Positions 44,978 through 53,792 are shown, counted from the first letter of the stretch. The stretch: DNA of 64,000 nucleotides from Pseudomonas sp. MPC6 (GCF_006094435.1 NZ_CP034782.1:264215-328214), one strand, 5' to 3'. The notes: generated by a model not told the origin, from the letters alone. Numbers and translations are program-made.

Positions 44978-45310
44978 ATGAATACAGAATTGACGGAAGA
45001 AGAGATGCGCCGGGCGCTGTTCGGTGGTGCTGATGTCCCCGCGCCGGCAATTAACGCACACGTGCAAGACACCGTTCCGGAGGTCGTTATTGTGCAACCG
45101 GTAAAGGCCGCGAAGAAAAATAAAGTCTCAAAAGGCTTCACACCCAGGCTGAGAGTCACGCTGCGGGTGGGCAATGAATTTGAAGGAAAGATGCACGAGA
45201 TGATTCATGAGGCCGATACGCTGAGCTCCTTAGTTGCGGAGCAAGAAGCGACTAAGATCGCCAGAAAAAAATTCAGGTTTGTGGAAGTGGTGTCGGTCAA
45301 GTCGATATAA
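44978..45310 (+). CDS. Hypothetical protein, 110 residues
   Basis: Translation from the ATG at 44978 (NTELTEEEMRRALFGGADVP) gives an acidic N-terminus, a basic linker (VKAAKKNKVSKGFTPRLRVTLRVG) and a C-terminal part ending KKFRFVEVVSVKSI. It looks like a conserved accessory gene of plasmids; no domain recognised. A TTG start at 44894 would add 28 residues. Confidence 0.6.
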   Translation: MNTELTEEEMRRALFGGADVPAPAINAHVQDTVPEVVIVQPVKAAKKNKVSKGFTPRLRVTLRVGNEFEGKMHEMIHEADTLSSLVAEQEATKIARKKFRFVEVVSVKSI

Positions 45311-45618
45311 GTGGGGAGGCCGCAGAATTCGAAAAAAATCGTACTACAAGGGCTTCCCCATTGAGCGCAAACGCAATAGCGATTGTGTTGCTTACTGCTG
45401 CGCGTGCCGGATCGACGTAAGAAGGTGAAGGACTGCGGTACTACAAACGTATGCGTTCGGGCATCACGATCAATCCTGTCGAGCTTCGCCATTGCCACCG
45501 GTAACCCGTGAGCAAGGAAATCGGAAGCTAAGTAGGAACGGTGATGCTCAACCGGATTGCAGCAGCGGGACGAGAAAAACCTCGCAGGAGATTCGCGGGA
45601 TTAACGGTTTTCTTAAAT
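45311..45618. other. Stretch without a recognisable gene
   Basis: No coding pattern or repeat noted in either strand. Confidence 0.3.
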
Positions 45619-45849
45619 TCAGTAACGCTTGAAGCTCGCCTTTTTCCTGAGCTTCGCCGCAGTTTCATTGCGAAGGGCCCTGGATTCACGATGCAAACGA
45701 GACCAGTCGTCCTCGCTGATGTGCTCAAAATCAAAAAGAGCGTCGATGTAAGCATCAACATCTGCCCAAGACTCCCCAAGGTCATCTAAATGGAGCGTAT
45801 TGCTGATCCGCCGCATCCGGCTTGTGACGGCGTCGGTAGCTGTGGTCAT
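45619..45849 (-). CDS. Hypothetical protein, 76 residues
   Basis: An acidic, helical protein (RISNTLHLDDLGESWADVDAYIDALFDFEHISEDDWSRLHRESRALR) with a basic tail. AAGGCAAGGG precedes the ATG. No family recognised, but composition and start context support a real gene. Confidence 0.6.
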   Translation of the reverse strand: MTTATDAVTSRMRRISNTLHLDDLGESWADVDAYIDALFDFEHISEDDWSRLHRESRALRNETAAKLRKKASFKRY

Positions 45850-45905
45850 TCCCTTGCCTTCTTTTATTCATGACATTCAAACGTACAAGAGGGTCGTCGA
45901 TATCA

Positions 45906-46070
45906 CTATGCCAGTGCAAGGTCAAAAGCACGCCAGACTGCCTGCATACCCACAGTGAGGTAAGGCTTGCGGTGATTCAAGCAGGCGTGCCCAAGAATGG
46001 TCTGCACCATCTCGACATCGCCGGTGGTGGCCATGATTTTGAACAGCAATCGTGCTGACGCTTGACTCCC
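45906..46070 (-). pseudogene. C-terminal remnant of a tyrosine recombinase
   Basis: LLFKIMATTGDVEMVQTILGHACLNHRKPYLTVGMQAVWRAFD keeps the order of a recombinase C-terminus: a degenerate GHA box, then the catalytic-Tyr region (KPYLTV). Upstream catalytic Arg and HxxR motifs are absent, so it is a fragment. Confidence 0.5.
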
Positions 46071-46196
46071 TCTGCGACCAGGCAAAAAACAGCCGATTCT
46101 GTTGACAACAGTCGGCCATGGTTTCCGCAGCAGAAAAGAAAGCGTCTGAGATTGAAGTCTTTTCTTTCGGCAGAGGTTACATGGGTGGGAAATCAA

Positions 46197-46638
46197 GGAC
46201 CATGATATGGCCGCAGACTCTCAACAAGGTATGTGAAACCTGGCAGAGCAAGGACGTGGGATTTGGCAATTCGCGGCGAGGAGCAGCATTTTTTGTACTC
46301 GCGACCTTGTATCGGGCGCTATAAATGCCTGGACCAAGAATGTTCGAGCTTTCCTACGGGTGGCACAATTAACGACGAAGCCGGATCTTTTGCCAACTGC
46401 GGTCAACAAAAAACGACCCCGTATCGCCCCTAAGGGAATAAAGCGTCGCTCTGTAGAAGGCTGTTCGGCGAGAGCAGTGCAGCCCACGCAATTTTTGGTA
46501 AGCCCATTTCCAACCGTGATTAGGTGCGCTACTCATATTTTCCCTATATCGATGTCATCCGTTCCTCGATCGTAGCTGGTAGCTAAATAGTGGCCAACAG
46601 TTGGTTTTTGGCGTCAAAAAATTAAAGCTTTCCCGATC
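46197..46638. other. Stretch without a recognisable gene
   Basis: No protein-like frame. The segment ends at a MITE copy. Confidence 0.3.
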
Positions 46639-46784
46639 TGTTGTCGCTGATGGGCGAATTGACCCTAATGCCGCATTGACCCAGCAGCACTCAGCTCAAA
46701 GTCAGCACTGATAATGCTTTCCAAAGCAGATGCTTGGGTCAGTGAAATTTCGGTTATTGGGACAATTCAGCATCAGCGACAACA
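46639..46784. mobile_element. MITE-like element, IS21-type ends
   Basis: 146 bp, TGTTGTCGCTGATGGGCGAA to CAGCATCAGCGACAACA, with the shared interior. It adjoins a second copy of the gene that adjoins the element at 38349. Confidence 0.85.
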
Positions 46785-47160
46785 CGTAAAACACCACCTT
46801 CGGCAGAACCAGTGCGGCCAATGCATCGTCCATGCTCACGTCCACTTCCAGCCATTGAGGTTCGGCGGCGGTTCGAGCGCTAATTCGTGCGGCTCGACAT
46901 CGATCAGCAACCCACCACCGGCCGGCTCGTTGCAGCCGTCGACTATCGTGCCTTACAGCAACAGCCCGCCTGGCAGAACCACGCGCAGCGAGTTGGCTTC
47001 CTTGGGGCCTTGCAGATAGCGGTCGAATTCAAGGCGAAAGCGCCGCTGGCCAGCATCAAGCACCGCACTTTCAGCTCTAGCGTGGTCAGTTCGTTGGGCG
47101 ACTGGCCCAGGTACAGGGCCAACACGCTGACCCGGGCCAACCCTTCTTAGGCGTATGACA
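46785..47160 (-). pseudogene. Hypothetical gene, second and more damaged copy
   Basis: Closely matches 38490-38866. From the ATG at about 47160 it reads SYA, then a stop, then EGLARVSVLALYLGQSPNE, with further frameshifts downstream. The copy plus its MITE and dispersed repeat form one duplicated unit. Confidence 0.7.
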
Positions 47161-47217
47161 TGAGGCGCGTACCTTTCGAGGCAGTGGCGGGCGGTACGTC
47201 AACCAGACGCCCCCCCC

Positions 47218-47270
47218 ACCCCCGGGCAAGGTGTGGGGGCCTTTTGAACATAGCCCGCGTTATGCGCAGC
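47218..47270 (-). repeat. Dispersed intergenic repeat, copy C
   Basis: CCCGGGCAAGGTGTGGGGGC, then AACATAGCCCGCGTTATGCG, directly after the stop of the 47274-47543 gene on the minus strand. Confidence 0.8.
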
Positions 47271-47273
47271 GGC

Positions 47274-47543
47274 TCAGGGACGCTTGTTGGCCTGGATTCC
47301 AAGCCCTGACAGCAGTTCGAATAGCGCCTCAGCCCCTTTGGAAATACTGTTGGTGTCGTCGTTTATATGCGTCAAGATCACATAGCCGTCAGCTTCATGC
47401 AGAGTGACGGCGTCCACCTCAGCATAAAACTTGTCGTTATGTCTGAACGATACCGAATTCATGTTAGTTCCTGTGTACACGTCCGCAAAAGATGAGTGCC
47501 GGTCAATGATTTCGGAGAACACAGGCTTGCTGAGGAGGATCAC
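47274..47543 (-). CDS. Hypothetical protein, 89 residues
   Basis: A GTG start at 47543 overlaps the stop of the upstream gene (GTGA). The sequence SVSFRHNDKFYAEVDAVTLHEADGYVILTHINDD suggests a small beta-rich protein. No family recognised. The overlap implies a two-gene operon with 47540-47869. Confidence 0.6.
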   Translation of the reverse strand: MILLSKPVFSEIIDRHSSFADVYTGTNMNSVSFRHNDKFYAEVDAVTLHEADGYVILTHINDDTNSISKGAEALFELLSGLGIQANKRP

Positions 47544-47869
47544 GACGCGACCGGATCGGGTGTCAGGTCATGGAGGCCCTCACGCATCGGCGGCAAGCTG
47601 TGGATTTTGTCAGCGGTCACGGCCAAGGCCACACACGCCATCCGATCGCGCTGAGTTTCAGTGATGACCCCTGCATCGCGTAAGCCCAAGGCATAGCCCT
47701 CGGCACGACCGGCGGCTTCCATCACTAAGGGCAGGAGGCGGCCTTCGATGATCTTGAACAGCAGGTTCCCCCACCGTACCGTCTGCCCGCTGCTGAGCCC
47801 CATAACTGCGTCATACGAGGCGAGAGAATTCAGTGTATTACTGTCAGCCAGAACATTGGAATTCGACAT
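47540..47869 (-). CDS. Hypothetical protein, 109 residues (intact homologue of the 22941 pseudogene)
   Basis: Contains SYDAVMGLSSGQTVRWGNLLFKIIEGRLLPLVMEAAGRAEGYALGLRDAGVITETQRDRMACVALAVT. A broken homologue lies at 22941-23195, so the gene is conserved on this type of element. No domain recognised; no clear ribosome site before the ATG. Confidence 0.65.
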   Translation of the reverse strand: MSNSNVLADSNTLNSLASYDAVMGLSSGQTVRWGNLLFKIIEGRLLPLVMEAAGRAEGYALGLRDAGVITETQRDRMACVALAVTADKIHSLPPMREGLHDLTPDPVAS

Positions 47870-47912
47870 AAATTAAATCTTTTTTTTATTTTTGAGTGGT
47901 TTTTATACAGAT

Positions 47913-48122
47913 GAAAAAAAACGGCGGGATGAGCCACCGTTTTCTACTAATTCCGTATCCATTGGGCATCGTCTCTGATGCATCGCTCTACCGCGATGTC
48001 CCTAGCTCTCTGCCTTGTCAGCCCGGTCGATCCGTCGACACAACGGATGATATTAACTGGCAGGCAGCAATATGGCAGCGGGCAATGGCCTAAGCCATTG
48101 TAAGCAATTGCTTACAATGGCT
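47913..48122 (+). repeat. 210-bp duplicated intergenic element, copy 2
   Basis: Matches 4203-4410 in inverse orientation: A8 CGGCGGGATG at the left, then GCATCGCTCTACCGCGATGT, GGCAGGCAGC, and the palindrome at the right end. A short frame (KKNGGM at the left, SLYRDVPSSLPCQP) is partly kept between the copies but not clearly coding. Confidence 0.75.
48093..48122. promoter_or_regulatory. 30-bp perfect palindrome, possible operator
   Basis: AGCCATTGTAAGCAA followed by its exact inverse TTGCTTACAATGGCT. The core TTGTAAGCAATTGC is kept in the other copy near 4205-4228. It lies about 230 bp before the 48351 gene and could bind a dimeric regulator. Confidence 0.55.
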
Positions 48123-48350
48123 CTGAGGCCCAGATTCGACGTCACGATTGTGCGCAGGCCCGACTGAGGCACGCAGAAACAAGCCATTCGCCGTAGCAAA
48201 TCCCGCTCGGATAGGTGCCTCTTCACCGGTGAAATCTGGGTGGAACTTTCAAGCGCTGCTGACCCCATACAAAAGGCCCTCAAAATAATCGGGTGAGCAA
48301 CTCTGCGCATTGCGGCACAGCTCCGCAGTGGCAATTGACAGGAGATCCAA

Positions 48351-48656
48351 ATGCTTGTGCTCACGGACATGCAGCGCGCGTACCTCAGGAAAATACGAGC
48401 CCTTAGAGAAGACCATCAGGGCAATGAAGTCTTTGCTGGCCTGACGTTCGAGGAATCGATGCGATTCAATTTTTTGAGCGAGTCGCTCTTGGGGCAGGAG
48501 CATCGGACGCAGGAAGACGTCGATGAGTATCTCTCCCTTGTCCAAAAACACGAACATACCCGGACTCAAATGCTCAGCGCAGAGGTAGAGGTAGAGGTAG
48601 AGGTAGAGGTAGAGGTAGAGGTAGAGGCCCAGCAGAACAGATCGGGGCGTCATTAA
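48351..48656 (+). CDS. Hypothetical protein with a C-terminal Val-Glu repeat
   Basis: A 101-residue protein (LVLTDMQRAYLRKIRALREDHQGNEVFAGLTFEESMRFNFLSESLLGQEHRTQEDVDEYLSLVQ) with good AGGAG spacing. Near its C-terminus seven tandem GAGGTA units (48582-48623) encode an EVEVEVE tract before AQQNRSGRH. Because the unit is six bases, slippage changes length without changing frame. Function unknown. Confidence 0.7.
   Translation: MLVLTDMQRAYLRKIRALREDHQGNEVFAGLTFEESMRFNFLSESLLGQEHRTQEDVDEYLSLVQKHEHTRTQMLSAEVEVEVEVEVEVEVEAQQNRSGRH
48582..48627. repeat. Tandem hexanucleotide GAGGTA x 7.7
   Basis: Seven perfect GAGGTA copies plus GAGG, in frame inside the 48351 gene. Confidence 0.95.
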
Positions 48657-48662
48657 ACTCAT

Positions 48663-49245
48663 TTATTTTGCATGATCTTGGCGGCCAGTCTGGTGGACAC
48701 ATGTGTCAGACACTTTGAGGACTGAGATCATGCATTCTGGTAAGGGTCGGCCATATGAACTGAACTTCACATGCCGTCCCGCGTCCAGCCTGGCTAACCC
48801 ATCCGCGTGGTAAAGGACTGCTCAAGCGTGTTTGGCCCCCCTGCCCTATACGTAATTCAAATCCCTATCATAGCGTGATTGGCTGAGCTGCATCGCTCGC
48901 CCGCTTCGTCGTTACACAAAAAAATTCACATAGGTGGTTATCATGGCCAGGACGATCATCCACATGGCGCATTTTCGACATTCAATGACTGCCTGAAGGC
49001 CTGCCAGCAGCACAATTTCAGCTACGATAAGTGAGGTAAAACATGAGCCTGGGCTCAATTTCAGCCATCACTTCCTCGTTGGAGCCGACTCACTCAGCGA
49101 CGTTGTCATGGAAAGGTTTGCTGGTAGGCATTGCCTTGAAACATTTTTAGCTGTGCGGTGACATTTCTGACCCGAGCCGGCCTGCCAACGCCACAGAGCA
49201 GGTTGAGCAAAAAAATAAAAACAGATCAATCAAAAGGGTACTGCG
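48663..49245. other. Stretch without a firm gene
   Basis: At 48731 a short frame MHSGKGRPYELNFTC, after TGTCAGACACTTTGAGG, recalls the start of an IS3-type OrfA but ends within about 20 codons. Nothing else noted. Confidence 0.35.
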
Positions 49246-49509
49246 ATGAACGACACGCGAAAATCCCATACACCCATAACTTGTCTCAACCTGGCGCTTC
49301 AACGTAACAATCAGCTTTTCAGCGAAGCACAAAGCTTGAGCTGCGCCGCGCTGGATATTCTTGATCGACCCTACCTGGATACGGCCGCTTTCCGCCAGTA
49401 CCAGGAAAAGCGACGGCATGCCGATCTTAAATATGATGATGCCATCGAGCACCTGCGATCGCTGATGACGCAATACCACCTTCCCCGGCCTACCCAACAT
49501 TTCCGATAA
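49246..49509 (+). CDS. Hypothetical protein, 87 residues
   Basis: NLALQRNNQLFSEAQSLSCAALDILDRPYLDTAAFRQYQEKRRHADLKYDDAIEHLRSL is a helical protein of plausible composition. A weak AAAGGG precedes the ATG. It lies 63 bp before the AraC gene in the same direction. Confidence 0.6.
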   Translation: MNDTRKSHTPITCLNLALQRNNQLFSEAQSLSCAALDILDRPYLDTAAFRQYQEKRRHADLKYDDAIEHLRSLMTQYHLPRPTQHFR

Positions 49510-49572
49510 CTTAAGGCCGCCGATTTCGCTTGGGCAATTATGGGTGGTTGATGAATAGGGAGAGGGCTAGCC

Positions 49573-50628
49573 ATGTATAAATTGAGTACAGGTTATGCCA
49601 GCGTGGCGCTGAATACGCTTGCGGCGCAGGAACTGGATGTCGATCGTCTTTGTCACGAGGCTGGGCTTGAAATAGCGCGCGAAGCTTTACCGGGATCATT
49701 CGTTGAGCGAAGCACTATTTACCGCCTGTGGGATATGGCGGCTCAGGCTTCCGGCGATCCGAACATTGGTCTGAAGGCCTATGAGACGTTTCATCCGGGT
49801 GCTTTTCAGATCATCGGCTATACCATGATGTCCAGCATGAACCTGCAGAAGGCGCTCGAACGCTTGGTGCATTTCAGCCCGTTGATTGGCACCGGCTTTA
49901 CCCTGTTTGTTGTCCAGGAACAACAGCATTACCGCCTCACCGCGATTGATCATCATCAGCGCGGTTCGATCAAGCCTCGGCAATACACGGATGCCAGCCT
50001 CGCAACGCTGCTGAGTTTTTGCCGCTGGCTGAGCGGTGGCAACTCGCCGCAACCGCTGAGTGTGGAATTCAGCTATCCCCAACCGGAAGACCTCCACGAG
50101 CATCTACGGTTGTTTAGCTGCGAGCTGCGTTTCGGGGCGTCTCATGACAGCATCCTGTTTGATAGCGAGGAGTTGTTGCGACCGTTGCGGATGGCCAACG
50201 AGGCGTTGGCCCAGATTCATGAAAGCTACGCCAACGCTCAGCTTGACCTGTTGACTGACTCCACCATGGTCTGCAGGATTCGTGCGCTGATCACCGAACG
50301 CTTGAGTCAGGCGCAACGGCGGGGCCGGTGTGATATGGAATCGATTGCGGCAGCCTTGCACCTGAGCAAACGAACTTTGCAACGGACGTTGGAAAAGGCG
50401 GGCACGCAGTTTAAGGATGTTCTGAACTATGTACGTCAGCAGTTGGCCGACTTCTACCTGCGTCATTCACATTTCACAATGCAGCAAGTGACTTACCTGC
50501 TCGGCTTTCACGACCACAGCAGTTTTCACAAGGCTTGCTTGCGCTGGTTCGGCGTGACGCCCGGTCAGTATCGAGCCTGTCAACAATCGCTTGAGGGCCA
50601 GGAAAACAAGATTCTTCTAGCCCATTAA
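49573..50628 (+). CDS. AraC-family transcriptional regulator (Arabinose_bd N-domain)
   Basis: A 351-residue regulator. The N-terminal domain (LAAQELDVDRLCHEAGLEIAREALPGSFVERSTIYRLW, HPGAFQIIGYTMMSSMNLQKALERLVHF) matches the Pseudomonas OruR/ArgR-like group. The C-terminal AraC domain reads SIAAALHLSKRTLQRTLEKAGTQFKDVLNYVRQQLADFYL and VTYLLGFHDHSSFHKACLRWFGVTPGQYR. No catabolic target lies next to it, so its regulon is not evident. Confidence 0.88.
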   Translation: MYKLSTGYASVALNTLAAQELDVDRLCHEAGLEIAREALPGSFVERSTIYRLWDMAAQASGDPNIGLKAYETFHPGAFQIIGYTMMSSMNLQKALERLVHFSPLIGTGFTLFVVQEQQHYRLTAIDHHQRGSIKPRQYTDASLATLLSFCRWLSGGNSPQPLSVEFSYPQPEDLHEHLRLFSCELRFGASHDSILFDSEELLRPLRMANEALAQIHESYANAQLDLLTDSTMVCRIRALITERLSQAQRRGRCDMESIAAALHLSKRTLQRTLEKAGTQFKDVLNYVRQQLADFYLRHSHFTMQQVTYLLGFHDHSSFHKACLRWFGVTPGQYRACQQSLEGQENKILLAH

Positions 50629-50746
50629 GCGTTTTATGCCGAGAGGTGAACGCCTCGGTGCTCATCTTGGTTTTCCCCAGAAGAAGTCATCTGGCCGAAA
50701 AATCCCACGCCAGTCTTTGCAGATTTCACGTCAGGGTTTCCTACGC

Positions 50747-50781
50747 CTGGACGTAGGTGCTGAGTCAGCACTTACGTCTGG
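50747..50781. terminator. Imperfect hairpin between convergent genes
   Basis: CTGGACGTAGGTGCTGA and GTCAGCACTTACGTCTGG form a 16-bp imperfect stem between the AraC gene and the minus-strand 50830 gene; possibly a bidirectional terminator, though no T run is present. Confidence 0.4.
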
Positions 50782-50829
50782 AAAGATACCTGGCAGTGTC
50801 CCTACATCTCGAGCTAAAAGAGACTGAAC

Positions 50830-51168
50830 TCACCATTGACTAGATTGGGTGCCTGCTTCTTTCAAGCCAGGATAATCATCGAGCGCAATCCCGGCTTCAA
50901 CAGCGTTACTCTGCGCGGGAACATGAACCACCCCGGCTTCAGCATCAGCACGCATCTGTTCGAGTTCTTTGATGAAGGCCTTGTCTTGAACCGTGGGCTT
51001 CGAGATGTATCGCTTACGTTCAGGTTCGGGTTTGGCGGCATACGTCGTTACCGCATCAGGATCGTACTGCAGCTTTTCCTTAACTTGAGCTTCCAGCATC
51101 GCACGAAGCGAATCTTTATCTGGGCGATTTAGCAATTTATTACTCCAGTGACAGTTAATCAGAGGCAA
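50830..51168 (-). CDS. Hypothetical protein, 112 residues
   Basis: RPDKDSLRAMLEAQVKEKLQYDPDAVTTYAAKPEPERKRYISKPTVQDKAFIKELEQMRADAEAG is a charged soluble protein. ACTGGAG lies a little before the start. No family recognised. Confidence 0.55.
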   Translation of the reverse strand: MPLINCHWSNKLLNRPDKDSLRAMLEAQVKEKLQYDPDAVTTYAAKPEPERKRYISKPTVQDKAFIKELEQMRADAEAGVVHVPAQSNAVEAGIALDDYPGLKEAGTQSSQW

Positions 51169-51265
51169 AAAGAGCTATGTCATTTGCCGGCTGATGAAAT
51201 CAAAATTGTAGTTTGCTTCAGTGAACGCGCCAGAGATCGACAGCTCCCATCGACGGGCTCGAAGT

Positions 51266-51550
51266 TCAGACAGAATTTCGTCGACTCGCAGAATTTATCC
51301 GATTGGGCGCCAATCGACCGAGCGGCGCCTTCCGTTCAAAATAAACGATTTGAAGCCGTTCCATGTTGTGCCGCTGGCACACATACTCCGCCTCTGCTCG
51401 GGTCTGATAGGTAGTCTGCAGCCGCAGCTTTTTCTCGTTGTCGTAGAGATTAAAACCTACTGTCGCAATTTTACAGTAAGAGCGCGTTCCGTTGCGCATG
51501 GATTCCGTATCCGTGGGTAACGCAGGAACAACACCGAATCTGAAAGCCAT
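51266..51550 (-). CDS. Hypothetical protein, 94 residues
   Basis: MAFRFGVVPALPTDTESMRNGTRSYCK, then VGFNLYDNEKKLRLQTTYQTRAEAEYVCQRHNMERLQIVYFERK, with GAGGATGTGAG before the ATG. Small alpha/beta protein, no family recognised. Confidence 0.6.
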   Translation of the reverse strand: MAFRFGVVPALPTDTESMRNGTRSYCKIATVGFNLYDNEKKLRLQTTYQTRAEAEYVCQRHNMERLQIVYFERKAPLGRLAPNRINSASRRNSV

Positions 51551-51915
51551 CTCACATCCTCTTCGAGTTCACCGTCGAGCCACGCTAACTACTAACTATT
51601 AGCGGCTACGGCCCGCTACAGCAAGGAACGTTTCTGCGAATCCGATGAATAGCTAGAGCTAGCGCAATAGCCCTCGAAGGTACATGAGCGCGCTATCGCA
51701 TTGGCAGAACACCTTTCTAAATTATCCTTGCTAGTTCCGTTCATCGCATATGCACGCTTTCCCTGATGTCCCTGCCGTTGCTACCTTTTCTTTCGGAAAC
51801 CTCGGCGCTGCGTGGGCGAGTTTTACGCTCCATCATTCGGGCGGCCATCCAGGTAACCTTCTCTGATTGTTGCGGGTGGTGACGTCCAATTCCGCCAGCA
51901 TCAGTCTAAAAGCCC
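51551..51915. other. Stretch without a recognisable gene
   Basis: No protein-like frame or strong repeat noted. Confidence 0.3.
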
Positions 51916-52089
51916 TCATACGCGTCGAGCATAGTTCCCGCTCAACAGTAGTGCTTCACACATTGCAGAGACCGCCTGCGCATAGGCGTGGGCTAATTCA
52001 AGCGCCTTTTCGCACTGGTACGCAATCGAACCCCTGGACGACGTGGAAGATTGGCCATCCGCTGATGGAAATGAATCGCTGGTGGTCAT
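51916..52089 (-). CDS. Small hypothetical protein, 57 residues
   Basis: From the ATG at 52089: TTSDSFPSADGQSSTSSRG, then a helix (SIAYQCEKALELAHAYAQAVSAMCEALLLSG) ending NYARRV. GGAATCATC precedes the start. Length and shape recall short Pseudomonas proteins with a disordered head and one helix; no family can be named. Confidence 0.5.
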   Translation of the reverse strand: MTTSDSFPSADGQSSTSSRGSIAYQCEKALELAHAYAQAVSAMCEALLLSGNYARRV

Positions 52090-52371
52090 GATGATTCCAG
52101 TATGAGTTGGCTGGTACCTAACCAGACAAAAATGCTTAGATCGATTCTCAATTCCAATGACAGGCGCTCACGGTCATCTCAGAATCAATCATCTGGGGTG
52201 GCGTGCTGGTCAACGGCAACGACGCGCCCTCGCCTTTACCGTAACCAGCCAATCGTTGACCTGAGACATTAAACGAATTGTTTTGACGGTCGCACATCTC
52301 GAAATTGGGAATAGACTCAGAGCGTTACTTTTGAGATGTCGGCACGTTGCGCCCGGCTAAGGAGTCGATTA

Positions 52372-52782
52372 GTGAACGTAAATTGGGAAGGGATATTGCC
52401 GATTCAAGGAGAGATTATCGTCATCGAAGACGACCCGACGTTGCGTTCGCTGATGGTGGATATCGTGGCGGAGATAGGCGCAAACGCAGTAGCGTTCGAC
52501 TCTGCTGATGACGCGTTAACCTATCTGCTGGAAGCGCACGATCAGTGCCGGCTGGTGATAGCAGACCAAAGTGTTCCGGGACAAATCCAAGGTATCGAAT
52601 TCATTGAAATGGTCAGAGGTCGATGGCCGTACATCGGGGCAATTCTGACGTCAGGGTATCTGATAGATCCCACAACAGTACCGCCATCCACCATCTATCT
52701 GCACAAGCCCTGGTCACTGGACGACCTGGTCATAGCGGTTGCTTCCCTACTGCAACCTGAACACCCCATCCGTAAGACTTGA
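52372..52782 (+). CDS. Stand-alone response-regulator receiver protein
   Basis: A 136-residue CheY-like domain from the GTG at 52372 with TAAGGAG upstream. The acidic pair is in IIVIEDDPTLR, the phospho-acceptor Asp in RLVIADQSVPG, the Thr/Ser position in AILTSGY and the conserved Lys in YLHKPWS. No output domain and no kinase nearby, so it would work with a kinase encoded elsewhere. Confidence 0.82.
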   Translation: MNVNWEGILPIQGEIIVIEDDPTLRSLMVDIVAEIGANAVAFDSADDALTYLLEAHDQCRLVIADQSVPGQIQGIEFIEMVRGRWPYIGAILTSGYLIDPTTVPPSTIYLHKPWSLDDLVIAVASLLQPEHPIRKT

Positions 52783-52815
52783 GTCGACGTGACCTGCGGG
52801 TTCTGATGCTGCAAC

Positions 52816-53076
52816 TCAACCATTCACCGTCGCGCTCATGCACAGAGCGTTTTGACGAGCCGCCATTTCAATTCTGAGTTCGCTGATCAAATTCGAGATC
52901 AGCCGACTGGATGTGAGTTCCGATGCCAAAACCCCGGGGACAAGCAGTTCGAAACGGCCTGAGGATGGTTCATTCATTTTGATCAAAAGCGCCCCTTTGG
53001 CGTTCACGCTGCAGGTGCAGGAGCGAGGTAACAAACCGCTCTCAATGATATGTCGAAGCTCAAGAGCGGAAATCAT
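52816..53076 (-). CDS. DUF1652-family protein
   Basis: An 86-residue protein with the Pseudomonas DUF1652 pattern: MISALELRHIIESGLLPRSCTCSVNAKGALLIKM, then FELLVPGV and SSRLISNLISELR. Function unknown; a marker of the host genus. Confidence 0.8.
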   Translation of the reverse strand: MISALELRHIIESGLLPRSCTCSVNAKGALLIKMNEPSSGRFELLVPGVLASELTSSRLISNLISELRIEMAARQNALCMSATVNG

Positions 53077-53249
53077 ATGGTTCCATCGAATGGGGAATTT
53101 GAACTCAGTCTTGTCTAAGATACCCAGTAGTCAAGGAACGCGACGGAGTAAATTCACGACCAATTGTTTCTCCTCCCCTGACCTTGTGACGACGCGGCTG
53201 CCCCATCATTTCTAATACTGCTAGGCTTGCATTTCATGGAGAAACCACG

Positions 53250-53459
53250 ATGCCTAATTCAGATTTGCTCCCTTCCCTGCTGTTTAAAATCAATCAAAAC
53301 CAAGAGGCTCTCGAGGCTGCCATCATGGAATTGACGCTGTGGGTTGAGCAGCGCGGCTCCGCTGAGGTTGCCGGCAATGTACGCGGCGCGTTGGACACGA
53401 TTAGCAAAAATGAGGAGTTCATTAATTTGAGTCTTGCAGTGCTGATGGCACCTGAATGA
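53250..53459 (+). CDS. Small hypothetical protein, 69 residues
   Basis: NSDLLPSLLFKINQNQEALEAAIMELTLWVEQRGSAEVAGNVRGALDTISKNEEFINLSLAVL is helical and resembles short proteins common in Pseudomonas. TGGAGAAACC precedes the ATG. Confidence 0.65.
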   Translation: MPNSDLLPSLLFKINQNQEALEAAIMELTLWVEQRGSAEVAGNVRGALDTISKNEEFINLSLAVLMAPE

Positions 53460-53549
53460 CTTTGCCAAACGCTATCAGAGGGGTCGTTCAGGCAATACAA
53501 CGCCAAGGATCTCGTGAGTAATGAGACGAGCTGCCGAGGTTATCTATCG

Positions 53550-53792
53550 TCATCGTGGCGGAAGAGTTTGGGCAGGCACCAATTCACGTAGCGGCTTCAA
53601 ACGCTTTTCGGCGAGATCAGCTTGTCGGATGCATTCGCAGGCGTCCTCGGCAGCGCCCACAGCCGTCACTTGTACAGCCATCTGGCGTAGTAGCAGGATC
53701 CTTTCTTCCACCGCCCTCAATGTGTACACACAGTCCGTAAATGGAGGAAAGTAAAGCAAGCTGAGCAGCCGCAACGAGTGAACGGAGGACAA
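53550..53792 (-). CDS. Possible small coiled-coil protein
   Basis: The second half (LRAVEERILLLRQMAVQVTAVGAAEDACECIRQADLAEKRLKPLREL) looks like a genuine helical protein, but the start is unclear and no ribosome site was found. Confidence 0.35.
   Translation of the reverse strand: MSSVHSLRLLSLLYFPPFTDCVYTLRAVEERILLLRQMAVQVTAVGAAEDACECIRQADLAEKRLKPLRELVPAQTLPPR

Noticed and set aside
39717..46784. Target-site duplications around the MITE copies
   Set aside because: Flanks of the copies at 38349, 39717, 46639 and 54895 were compared by eye and no matching 4-8 bp repeats were found, so recent transposition cannot be claimed.
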